A DNA stretch of 23,525 nt from assembly GCF_938010505.1 (NCBI RefSeq), contig NZ_CALLVP010000026.1:1-23525 (forward strand), in the 5' to 3' direction. Below are positions 8,294 through 15,223 of the stretch, piece by piece; position 1 is the stretch's first letter; every line of letters begins with the position of its first letter. Under the pieces are notes generated by a model, which was not told the origin of the DNA, made no database searches, and was given only the letters and a program-made list of their open reading frames with translations. The stretch is from an uncultured Veillonella sp. GTDB lineage: Bacteria > Bacillota > Negativicutes > Veillonellales > Veillonellaceae. Position numbers and translations under genes: made by a program.

Positions 8294-9112
8294 ATGGAAA
8301 AACTAATTGTTGGCAAGTCCCTGGAACATCAACTAGATACAGTCATTAAAGAATTGGCCCCAGCAGGAAATATATCTTATGTAGTATTACAATTCGATGA
8401 TGAAGAGGAACCAACACTCATCGCAGCTAGAGGTGAAAATACTGTACATTCTAGTGCGAGTTTAATTAAGGTACTTATCATGGAATATGTCTTTCATTTA
8501 GCTCGTACTGAGCAATTGGACATTAATGATACAGTTCCTTTATCTAGAACTCCACGCGTTGAAGGTGGCGGTGCTCTACAAGAGTTAGTTGGTAAACACA
8601 GTTTTACCTATCTTGAGTTGTGCCGTCTTATGACGGTTCTTAGTGATAATATTGCGACAAATCTACTCATCACAGTGCTTGGAATGGAAAATATCAATGC
8701 TCGAGCAGAAAAGCTTGGTGTGGATGAGATGGAGCTTAATCGCATGATGATGGATCTTAACGCCTTGGCTGAAGGGCGTGATAATTATATTACAGCCATG
8801 TCACTAGCTCGTCTGTATAAACATATTTTTGAATGTCGTGATAGAGATGCTTATGGCCGAGAAATGTGGAATATTTTAGGTCGCCAACAATTCCGTGATA
8901 TCTTACCATTTTACTGGGGAGAAGGCATACGCTTTCACCATAAAACAGGATCCCTTGATCGCGTAGAGCATGATGGGGGTGTAATAGAAACATTTAGAGG
9001 TCATTTTTGCTTTATTCTTTTAATGAGCGATATCGATAATGACCGAGGTAAAGAGTTAGGCGCTCAAGTTGGGCGCATCATGAAAGAATTTGTAGAGGAA
9101 GCATTGCCATGA
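8294..9112 (+). CDS. Serine hydrolase of the class A beta-lactamase fold, no signal peptide
   Basis: The 272-residue protein has the three active-site elements of the penicillin-recognising serine enzymes in the right order and spacing: Ser56-x-x-Lys59 (SLIK), Ser117-Asp118-Asn119, and Lys217-Thr218-Gly219. An omega-loop-like RDNYITAMSLARL block (about 162-174) matches class A relatives, but I cannot place the deacylating Glu with certainty. The N-terminus is polar and shows no signal peptide or lipobox, so it is probably cytoplasmic, unlike secreted beta-lactamases. It sits inside the opp operon, 12 bases after oppF with GGGAG at 8283-8287, and its stop overlaps the oppA start. Peptide or muropeptide hydrolysis after import is an attractive inference. 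True beta-lactam resistance is unlikely without export. Confidence 0.8.
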   Translation: MEKLIVGKSLEHQLDTVIKELAPAGNISYVVLQFDDEEEPTLIAARGENTVHSSASLIKVLIMEYVFHLARTEQLDINDTVPLSRTPRVEGGGALQELVGKHSFTYLELCRLMTVLSDNIATNLLITVLGMENINARAEKLGVDEMELNRMMMDLNALAEGRDNYITAMSLARLYKHIFECRDRDAYGREMWNILGRQQFRDILPFYWGEGIRFHHKTGSLDRVEHDGGVIETFRGHFCFILLMSDIDNDRGKELGAQVGRIMKEFVEEALP

Positions 9113-10710
9113 TGGATAAACGAAACTTGTTAAAATTCATGGTCCTCGCTCTAGGGGTAAGCGTACTCTTATTTGTATTTGGGTACCCTCGTGGTGTTCA
9201 ACCAATCGATGAACACACAATCCGCTATGTTATTGAGCAGGAACCATCCACATTGGATCCCGCAAAGTCTACTACCTCTCCGGAGGCTACGGTTCAACTT
9301 CAATTATTCGATGGTCTAGTTCGTTTGAATGATGAAAGTGAACCAGAAGCAGCACTTGCTAAAAATTGGGAAATCTCCGATGATGGCCGTGAGTATACTT
9401 TCCACTTACGACCTAATTTGAAATGGTCTAATGGAGAGCCTTTGACGGCTTATGATTTTGAATACGCTTGGAAGCGGGTATTAGACCCTGAAGTCCATGC
9501 GGACAATGCATACATGCTATATGTATTGAAAAATGGCGAAGCCTTTAATACTGGCAAAGCCACGGCTGAAGAGGTTGGTGTTAAGGCTGCTGATGAGGAT
9601 ACATTAGTAGTTACCTTAGAAAATCCAACAGCTTATTTCTTGAAATTATTAGCGTCTCATGGCTATTATCCAGTGAGCAAAAAAGCAGTAGAGGCTCATG
9701 AAAATTGGGCAGCTAATGCGGAAACTATAGTATCCAATGGTCCATACCGTTTACTTTCTTGGAAGCGTAATGGGGAAATGGATTTCATCAAGAACCCTAA
9801 TTATTGGGACGCAGAATCTGTGAAAACAGAGAAAATGAATTGGCCTATTAGTGAGTCTCAAAGTACGCGTCTCACCTTAGTTGAAGGTGGCGAAGCTGAT
9901 ATGATGGTTGAGCCTCCTGTAGCGGATCAAAAACGTTTAGAAGAAGCAGGCTTATTACATATTGGGCCTATGCTTGGTAACTATTATTACGTATTCAATG
10001 TGAAAGCAGAGCCTTTTACAGACCCCAATGTGCGTAAAGCCTTTTCTATGGTTATCAATCGTGCTAACATTGTTAATAATATTGTTAGAGGCGGTAAAGA
10101 ACCAGCTTATGCGTTTGTACCATATGGTATGCTCGAAAGCAATGGTCGTGAAGACTTCCGTGAAGCTGGTAGTTATCTCGTATATGAAGATGTAGAGCAA
10201 GCTAAGGAAATCTTGAAAAAGGCTGGCTATGGTAAAAATCGTCCATTACCTCAAATTACGATTTTGTACAATACAAGCGAATTACATAAATCCATTGCGG
10301 AAGCAATTCAAGATGCTTGGATAAATGCATTTGGTGCAGATGTACGCTTACAAAATCAAGAGACAAAGGTATTCTTAGCAGACCGTGAAGCTGGTAAGTA
10401 CCAAGTTGCGCGCGCTTCTTGGGTTGCTGATTATAGTGATCCACAAAACTTCTTAGAGGTATTCTCTGCTGAAGATAATGATGGACAGTACCATAGTGAT
10501 GCGTATAATGAGTTGATTGCTCGCATTCGTACAACTCCAAATGGGGCTGCTCGTGATGCGTTGATGCATGAAGCAGAAAAAATGATCTTTGATGAATCTC
10601 TTGTTATGCCGTTGTACTTTACAACACAACCATATGTGACAAACGGAACAATTCAAAATTATTTCTGGACCACATTGGGCCTTATTGACTTTAAAAAAGC
10701 ATACAAATAA
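9109..10710 (+). CDS. oppA: Peptide-binding protein OppA/DppA (SBP family 5)
   Basis: Substrate-binding protein that delivers peptides to OppBCDF, 533 residues. An N-terminal hydrophobic segment (about 8-27) follows Lys/Arg, but no lipobox Cys is seen, so it is either a cleaved periplasmic protein or stays anchored by that helix. Family marks: EPSTLDPAKS early, LFDGLVRLN, AKNWEISDDGREYTFHLR, KWSNGEPLTAYDFEYAWKRVLDP, and GPYRLLSW mid-protein. The ATG at 9109 (or the adjacent ATG at 9112) overlaps the stop of the hydrolase gene; AGAGGAAG sits just before it. It is the last gene of the operon and is followed by a strong hairpin terminator. The family is diverse (oligopeptides, dipeptides, nickel, murein tripeptide), so the ligand is open. 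Confidence 0.92.
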   Translation: MMDKRNLLKFMVLALGVSVLLFVFGYPRGVQPIDEHTIRYVIEQEPSTLDPAKSTTSPEATVQLQLFDGLVRLNDESEPEAALAKNWEISDDGREYTFHLRPNLKWSNGEPLTAYDFEYAWKRVLDPEVHADNAYMLYVLKNGEAFNTGKATAEEVGVKAADEDTLVVTLENPTAYFLKLLASHGYYPVSKKAVEAHENWAANAETIVSNGPYRLLSWKRNGEMDFIKNPNYWDAESVKTEKMNWPISESQSTRLTLVEGGEADMMVEPPVADQKRLEEAGLLHIGPMLGNYYYVFNVKAEPFTDPNVRKAFSMVINRANIVNNIVRGGKEPAYAFVPYGMLESNGREDFREAGSYLVYEDVEQAKEILKKAGYGKNRPLPQITILYNTSELHKSIAEAIQDAWINAFGADVRLQNQETKVFLADREAGKYQVARASWVADYSDPQNFLEVFSAEDNDGQYHSDAYNELIARIRTTPNGAARDALMHEAEKMIFDESLVMPLYFTTQPYVTNGTIQNYFWTTLGLIDFKKAYK

Positions 10711-10719
10711 GATACACTT

Positions 10720-10750
10720 AAGACGTACACCTGATGTACGTCTTTTGTTG
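10720..10750 (+). terminator. Intrinsic terminator of the opp operon
   Basis: AAGACGTACA at 10720-10729 pairs perfectly with TGTACGTCTT at 10735-10744 around a 5-base loop, followed by TTGTTGTATTTT. It lies 10 bases after the oppA stop. Confidence 0.85.
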
Positions 10751-10766
10751 TATTTTGTGAGGGTAT

Positions 10767-11705
10767 ATGAACTGGATTGAACCAAAACGTTTGGCACCGG
10801 GGATGACCATAGGTATTATGGCACCTGCTAGTGCTAGCGATGAAGATTTACATAGAATAGAAGAAATTTGTAAGGCTAAAGGCTATAAGGTGCTCGTGGG
10901 TGAAAGTGTAAGCCGAAAGGGGTTATATGGAGGCACACCTAAGGAACAAGCCGCAGAGTTTCAATACATGATGACTACAGCCCCTTGTGATGCGGTGCTC
11001 GCTTTACGGGGTGGTTATGGCACGATGCGCTATTTAGAACGACTGGATTATAAAGCGATTCGCAAGTATCGTAAGGCTTTTATTGGATACAGTGATTGTA
11101 CAGCGCTCCATATGGCTATTAATCGATACAGTCGCCTTATTACGTATCATGGGCCTATGGGGGTAGATTTTAAAGCAGAGCGTAAGGCAGATATTGATGC
11201 ATTATTTAATGTTTTAGAAGGTAAATTAAAAGTTATAGAACCTTTGCCAGAACCTCCTAGAGGTGCGATTGGCACAGAACTCGGTGAGGGTATTTTACGA
11301 GGTGGTAATATGACGATGCTATCCATGTTATCGGGAACACCTTATTTTCTAGAGAATGAATCATGGGAGGATACCTTACTATTTATTGAAGATGTAGGGG
11401 AGGCTCCTTATAAGCTGGATCGTATGTTACAACAATTTCGCCTCAGTGGTTTGTTGAGCCGTATTAAAGGCTTAGTGATTGGCACCTTTACAGATTGTGA
11501 AGGAGATGAAGATGAACGTGATTATGACTTAGGGTATGAAGCATTGCGCTACATGGAGGAAAATAGAAATCCAGAATTACCAGATCCTTTTATATGCTAT
11601 GTGCCGACGGGACATGGTTCACCACATCAAACCTTACCGCTAGGAGCGACGATTAGCTTTAGATATATTTCTAATACCATCATCGTTCATCCTTATACGA
11701 AATAG
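10767..11705 (+). CDS. ldcA: LD-carboxypeptidase, family S66 (LdcA/MccF-like)
   Basis: Cytoplasmic serine peptidase of family S66, 312 residues. LdcA enzymes remove the terminal D-Ala from murein tetrapeptides during cell-wall recycling; MccF relatives cleave peptide-nucleotide antibiotics. The catalytic triad can be placed by motif: nucleophile Ser109 in GYSDCTALH, Glu208 in FIEDVGEAPYKLDRML, and His283 in TGHGSPHQTLPLG. The N-terminal LAPGMTIGIMAPAS and the RGGYGTMR block near 81-88 also fit. There is no signal peptide. The ribosome site is weak (GAGGG before ATATG). It follows the opp terminator, so it must be transcribed separately or by readthrough. Its place next to a peptide importer favours the murein-recycling role over MccF-type immunity, but this is inference. 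Confidence 0.88.
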   Translation: MNWIEPKRLAPGMTIGIMAPASASDEDLHRIEEICKAKGYKVLVGESVSRKGLYGGTPKEQAAEFQYMMTTAPCDAVLALRGGYGTMRYLERLDYKAIRKYRKAFIGYSDCTALHMAINRYSRLITYHGPMGVDFKAERKADIDALFNVLEGKLKVIEPLPEPPRGAIGTELGEGILRGGNMTMLSMLSGTPYFLENESWEDTLLFIEDVGEAPYKLDRMLQQFRLSGLLSRIKGLVIGTFTDCEGDEDERDYDLGYEALRYMEENRNPELPDPFICYVPTGHGSPHQTLPLGATISFRYISNTIIVHPYTK

Positions 11706-11754
11706 ATAAGAGCTTTTAGGTGAACGATTTTAGTTAACAGACAACAGATAAACA

Positions 11755-11827
11755 GATATTAGATAAAAATAGTAGTTACCGAGATATTAGGTAATAAAAT
11801 ATTAGGTAATAAGATATTAGATAATAA
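11755..11827 (+). repeat. 15-bp tandem repeats upstream of the M20 gene
   Basis: Three adjacent 15-base units read GATATTAGGTAATAA (11783-11797), AATATTAGGTAATAA (11798-11812) and GATATTAGATAATAA (11813-11827). A fourth, looser copy, GATATTAGATAAAAA, is at 11755-11769, out of register. The array ends 3 bases before the ribosome site GGGGAG of the gene at 11839. Apart from this array the 11706-11838 gap shows only AT-rich sequence without a clear promoter. Confidence 0.85.
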
Positions 11828-11838
11828 TAAGGGGAGTT

Positions 11839-12984
11839 ATGACACTACAAGAACGAGAGGCTCGTGCCTGTGCCATCATAGATAGTATGGCACAGGAATT
11901 ACGTGCTGTTTCCTTATATTTACACGATAATCCAGAATTGGGATTGAATGAGCATAAAGCAGTAAAGGTAATTCACCAATTCTTAGAAACACAGAATTTT
12001 ATATCTCAAGTAGGGCTCACCGATATACGTGAGTTACAAACCGCGTTGAGAGCCGACTATAGAGGTAATGCTAAATATAAAATCGCATTTTTAGGAGAAT
12101 ATGATGCCTTACCTGAGCTCGGTCATGGTTGTGGTCATAATCTTATTGCCATGATGAGCTTAGGTGCTGCTGTTGCTTTCAGTCAAAGTGCGCCACAGGA
12201 TTGGGGGACGACTTTCTTTGGTTGTCCTGCAGAGGAAACTATTGGTGGTAAGGTATATATGGCAGAGGCTGGTTTATTTAAGGGCTATGATGCGGCGCTT
12301 ATTATTCATCCTGGCGGTGAAAATGAGGTGGGGGGCACATCCTTGGCGACGCATCCACTAGAGATTACCTTCTATGGGCGCTCCTGTCATATTGCATCCT
12401 TAACAGATTCAGGAATTAATGCCTTAGATTGTGCGGTAGAATTATATCAAAAAATAAAAGAGTTAAAGAAAACCTTTCCTAAAGGGGCTATTGTGGGGGC
12501 CATTTTTACCGAAGCAGGTACAGCGCCAAACGTGGTTACACCAAAGGCTACGATTCGCATGACTGTTCGTGGTAGTACAGTGGATGATTTAGAAGGTATT
12601 ATTTTGCCGGCTATCAAAGAGGCGGCTCAAGAAATCAGTTCATCCTATGGAGCTCAAGTTGAGATGCACCACTATGAACCGCTCTTCAAGGATATGCGTC
12701 AAGATAAAAAGCTATTAGATCTCTTTAAGGATGTGATGACTGAGTTCGGTGAGGTACCTCGTATATTGCCTGATGATGAGGCTGATGGTAGTACTGATGT
12801 AGGTAATGTGTCCTATGAAGTGCCTACGGCGCAGCCTACGTTGCAAATTGGTTTGGGATTAGAAGTGCATACGCCAGAATTCACTTGTGCAGCAGGTTCT
12901 GACTATGGATTGGCACAAGCTATTAAGGGAGCTAAAATTATGGCTGTTGTAGCCTTGCGATATGCCTTGCTAAGTGATGCCTAA
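11839..12984 (+). CDS. M20 family amidohydrolase, AbgB/M20D-like
   Basis: Metal-dependent amidohydrolase, 381 residues. Metal ligands expected for subfamily M20D are visible: Cys98 and His100 in GHGCGHN, Glu132-Glu133 in CPAEET, His157 in IIHPGG, and a late His in GLEVHTPEF. The dimerisation-domain entry is CHIAS (His184). The pattern DALPELGHGCGHNLIA and the late GSTDVGNVSYEVPT resemble AbgB, which cleaves p-aminobenzoyl-glutamate, a folate breakdown product; related enzymes remove acyl groups from amino acids or peptides. There is no signal peptide, so it is cytoplasmic. Its position directly before a folate operon supports an AbgB-like role, though no AbgA or AbgT partner is seen. GGGGAG just before the ATG is the ribosome site. 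Confidence 0.8.
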   Translation: MTLQEREARACAIIDSMAQELRAVSLYLHDNPELGLNEHKAVKVIHQFLETQNFISQVGLTDIRELQTALRADYRGNAKYKIAFLGEYDALPELGHGCGHNLIAMMSLGAAVAFSQSAPQDWGTTFFGCPAEETIGGKVYMAEAGLFKGYDAALIIHPGGENEVGGTSLATHPLEITFYGRSCHIASLTDSGINALDCAVELYQKIKELKKTFPKGAIVGAIFTEAGTAPNVVTPKATIRMTVRGSTVDDLEGIILPAIKEAAQEISSSYGAQVEMHHYEPLFKDMRQDKKLLDLFKDVMTEFGEVPRILPDDEADGSTDVGNVSYEVPTAQPTLQIGLGLEVHTPEFTCAAGSDYGLAQAIKGAKIMAVVALRYALLSDA

Positions 12985-12985
12985 G

Positions 12986-13007
12986 TTTTGACATATAGAG
13001 GTCAAAA
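12986..13007. promoter_or_regulatory. Inverted repeat over the -35 box of the ABC-F/folate promoter
   Basis: TTTTGAC at 12986-12992 and GTCAAAA at 13001-13007 are perfect inverted copies 8 bases apart. The left arm contains most of the -35 box TTGACA. As DNA this looks like a repressor site; as RNA it would be a weak hairpin without a U-tract, so it is not a convincing terminator for the M20 gene. Confidence 0.45.
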
Positions 13008-13016
13008 AGGTACAAT
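12988..13016 (+). promoter_or_regulatory. Promoter of the ABC-F/folate operon
   Basis: TTGACA at 12988-12993 is a perfect -35 box; TACAAT at 13011-13016 is a 5-of-6 -10 box, with exactly 17 bases between. A second TATAAT at 13020-13025 could give an alternative start. It is the strongest promoter in the window and lies 3 bases after the M20 stop. Confidence 0.82.
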
Positions 13017-13044
13017 AGATATAATATTTAAGTAAGTATGAAAC

Positions 13045-13068
13045 AAGCCGTCTTCTACAAGACGGCTT
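13045..13068 (+). terminator. Attenuator-like hairpin in the ABC-F leader
   Basis: AAGCCGTCTT at 13045-13054 pairs perfectly with AAGACGGCTT at 13059-13068 around CTAC, followed by a short TT then ATT. It lies downstream of the promoter and 20 bases before the ABC-F start, so the operon's own transcript must pass it. It could be an attenuator, or a modest terminator for readthrough from the M20 gene. Confidence 0.6.
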
Positions 13069-13088
13069 TTATTCCGGTGGAGATAGAT

Positions 13089-14645
13089 ATGAGTGTTTTA
13101 ACCGTTTCAAATGTAACCCATGGTTTTGGAGCGCGACAAATTTTAGATGATGCATCATTCCGCTTGCTAAAAGGTGAACATGTAGGCCTCATTGGTGCTA
13201 ATGGTGAAGGTAAATCCACGTTTCTTAATATCATTACAGGTAAATTGCCGCCTGATGAAGGCAAAATTGAATGGTCCAATCAGGTAACTGTTGGTTATTT
13301 AGATCAACATGCTGTTCTTGAAAAGGGCATGACCATCCGCGATGTGTTACAGCGTGCTTTTGACGATTTATTCGTGATGGAGCAAAACATTAATGATGCG
13401 TACAATCGTATGGGTGATGTATCCGAAGATGAAATGAATAAGCTTCTCGAGCAAGTTGGGGAGTGGCAAGAGATTCTAGAGCAACGTGGGTTCTATGAAA
13501 TTGATGCGGTTATTGAGCGTACGGCTACAGGCTTGGGCCTTATGGATATCGGCTTGGACCGAGATGTAACAGAGCTTAGCGGTGGTCAACGTACAAAGGT
13601 TTTGCTCACAAAGCTTTTACTAGAGAAACCGACTATTCTATTGTTGGATGAACCTACAAACTATCTTGACGTGGAGCATATTCAATGGTTGCAAAACTAT
13701 TTGCAAAATTACGAAAATGCATTCATCTTGATTTCTCATGATATGGAGTTTTTAAATTCCGTAGTTAATGTTATTTACCATATCGAACAAGCGGTGCTTA
13801 CGCGTTATACTGGTGATTATCATCAGTTCCAAGCTGCTTACGAGGTGAAAAAAGCGCAAGCTGTTAAGGCGTATGAACGTCAACAACAAGAAATTGAGCG
13901 TATGGAAGACTTTATTCAACGCAACAAAGCTCGCGTTGCAACGCGCGGTATGGCGAACTCTCGCGCTAAACGCTTAGAGAAGATGGAAATCTTGGAAAAA
14001 CCAAAAGAGTATATTAAACCTAGCTTTGGTTTTAAAGAAGGTCGTACGCCAAGTCGCTTTATCGTAGAGGCTTTCGGATTGCAGTTAGGTTATGATGAAC
14101 CATTAACTAGACCAGTAGACTTTCAAATTGAAAGAAATAAAAAGATCGCTATTCGCGGTGTCAATGGTCTAGGTAAAACTACGTTGTTAAAAACTATTTT
14201 AGGTTTGTTGAAGCCTGTTAGTGGTGAGTTGGTAAAAGGTGAGTTCTTACAAGTAGGTTATTTTGCCCAAGAGGATACGCCATCTAATTCCGAAACAGCG
14301 TTAGACTATATTTGGAATGAATATCCAGCTATGACCAATGCAGAGGTGCGTGCAGCATTAGCTCGTTGTGGCCTTACGAATGAACATATTACGTCTCAAA
14401 TGCGCGTATTATCTGGTGGTGAGAATGCAAAGGTTCGCCTATGTAAGCTCATGCAGAATAAGTACAATGTGTTGGTGCTAGACGAACCGACCAACCATTT
14501 AGACATATATGCGAAGGAAGAACTGAGCCGAGCATTGCGTGATTTTAAAGGTACGATTGTACTAGTTAGTCATGAACCCGAATTTTATCAAGGTTGGGTT
14601 ACGGATATTTGGAATATTGAGGATTGGACGACAAAGATCGTTTAG
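13089..14645 (+). CDS. ABC-F family ATPase
   Basis: Soluble protein with two fused ABC ATPase domains and no membrane segments, about 518 residues from the chosen start. Family members act on the ribosome at the E site (EttA-like translation factors, or antibiotic-protection proteins). Domain 1 has Walker A GANGEGKST at 36-44, signature LSGGQRTK and Walker B LLLDEPTNYLD; the linker of charged helices (about 245-310) with RQQQEIERMEDFIQRNKARV is the ABC-F interdomain region; domain 2 has Walker A GVNGLGKTT at 357-365, signature LSGGENAK and LVLDEPTNHLD. I chose ATG 13089 because GGTGGAG at 13076-13082 fits it; the frame is open back to an ATG at 13038, but that segment overlaps a hairpin and lacks a ribosome site. 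It is the first gene of the folate operon. It looks more like the housekeeping YkpA/YbiT type than a known resistance type. Confidence 0.88.
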   Translation: MSVLTVSNVTHGFGARQILDDASFRLLKGEHVGLIGANGEGKSTFLNIITGKLPPDEGKIEWSNQVTVGYLDQHAVLEKGMTIRDVLQRAFDDLFVMEQNINDAYNRMGDVSEDEMNKLLEQVGEWQEILEQRGFYEIDAVIERTATGLGLMDIGLDRDVTELSGGQRTKVLLTKLLLEKPTILLLDEPTNYLDVEHIQWLQNYLQNYENAFILISHDMEFLNSVVNVIYHIEQAVLTRYTGDYHQFQAAYEVKKAQAVKAYERQQQEIERMEDFIQRNKARVATRGMANSRAKRLEKMEILEKPKEYIKPSFGFKEGRTPSRFIVEAFGLQLGYDEPLTRPVDFQIERNKKIAIRGVNGLGKTTLLKTILGLLKPVSGELVKGEFLQVGYFAQEDTPSNSETALDYIWNEYPAMTNAEVRAALARCGLTNEHITSQMRVLSGGENAKVRLCKLMQNKYNVLVLDEPTNHLDIYAKEELSRALRDFKGTIVLVSHEPEFYQGWVTDIWNIEDWTTKIV

Positions 14646-14653
14646 GAGGACCG

Positions 14654-15223
14654 ATGAATCAACGTGCAAAGGACGGGATAAAGCAATTCTTAGAGGCTTT
14701 ATCTGTTGATACAGAGGCACCAGAATTAGAGAAGACACCAAGTCGTGTAACAGAATTATATAGTGAATTATTCAGCGGCGTAGGATTAGACACGAAAGCT
14801 GCATGGGGAGAGACTTTCAGTACAGATTATAAAGGTCTCGTAGCAGTTACAGGGATTCCTTTTTACTCCATGTGTGAGCATCATTTATTGCCTTTCTTTG
14901 GTACCGTAGATATCGTGTACCAACCTAAGGATGGATGTGTGGCAGGACTTAGTAAGTTTCAAGATATCGTGAATATCCTCAGCCGTAGACCGCAATTACA
15001 AGAGCGGTTAGCATCTGAATTAGCTGATGCGATTATGAATGATTTATCCGCTCATGGCGTATTTGTACGCATTACATCGACTCAGTTGTGTATGCTCATC
15101 AAAGGTACCATGCAGCAAGATTCAAAGGTTATTACATTAGAAAGCCGAGGCGTATTGGCCGAAAAGGGCACATTAAGAGATGAAGCGTTGGCAATGTTAG
15201 GCGGAGGACAGGTAAATGTTTAA
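14654..15223 (+). CDS. folE: GTP cyclohydrolase I (FolE), divergent active site
   Basis: Converts GTP to 7,8-dihydroneopterin triphosphate, the first step of folate synthesis; 189 residues. Family motifs: TPSRVTELY (31-39 region), SMCEHHLLP with Cys74, His76 and His77, GLSK with Lys101, RRPQLQERL, and a late Cys146. Counting against the E. coli enzyme as I recall it, spacings fit, so Cys74/His77/Cys146 are the zinc ligands. However, the usual catalytic His (E. coli 179) is Gln144, and two usually Arg phosphate-binding positions (139 and 185) are Asp104 and Lys150. The C-terminal TTTSLGG-like block is also absent. I chose ATG 14654 because TAGGAGGA at 14643-14650 precedes it; a TTG ten codons earlier lies inside the ABC-F gene. 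Its stop overlaps folP by 8 bases. It may be a working variant or have altered chemistry. Confidence 0.85.
   Translation: MNQRAKDGIKQFLEALSVDTEAPELEKTPSRVTELYSELFSGVGLDTKAAWGETFSTDYKGLVAVTGIPFYSMCEHHLLPFFGTVDIVYQPKDGCVAGLSKFQDIVNILSRRPQLQERLASELADAIMNDLSAHGVFVRITSTQLCMLIKGTMQQDSKVITLESRGVLAEKGTLRDEALAMLGGGQVNV

Noticed and set aside
7990..8316. Minus-strand ORF (108 aa) opposite the end of oppF
   Set aside because: Shadow of a conserved gene; its composition is not protein-like.
8294..9112. Antibiotic-resistance beta-lactamase
   Set aside because: Motifs match the fold, but there is no signal peptide and it is embedded in a transporter operon; resistance is not supported.
10256..10797. Minus-strand ORFs across the end of oppA
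   Set aside because: They are opposite a well-supported gene, rich in Cys/His/Tyr as antisense frames often are, and lack ribosome sites.
13038..13088. Upstream ATG that would add 17 residues to the ABC-F protein
   Set aside because: No ribosome site there, the segment overlaps a hairpin, and homologues start at the MSVLTVSNV-type position; kept only as a possible leader.
14624..14653. TTG start adding ten residues to FolE
   Set aside because: It lies inside the ABC-F gene, and the ATG at 14654 has a strong ribosome site.
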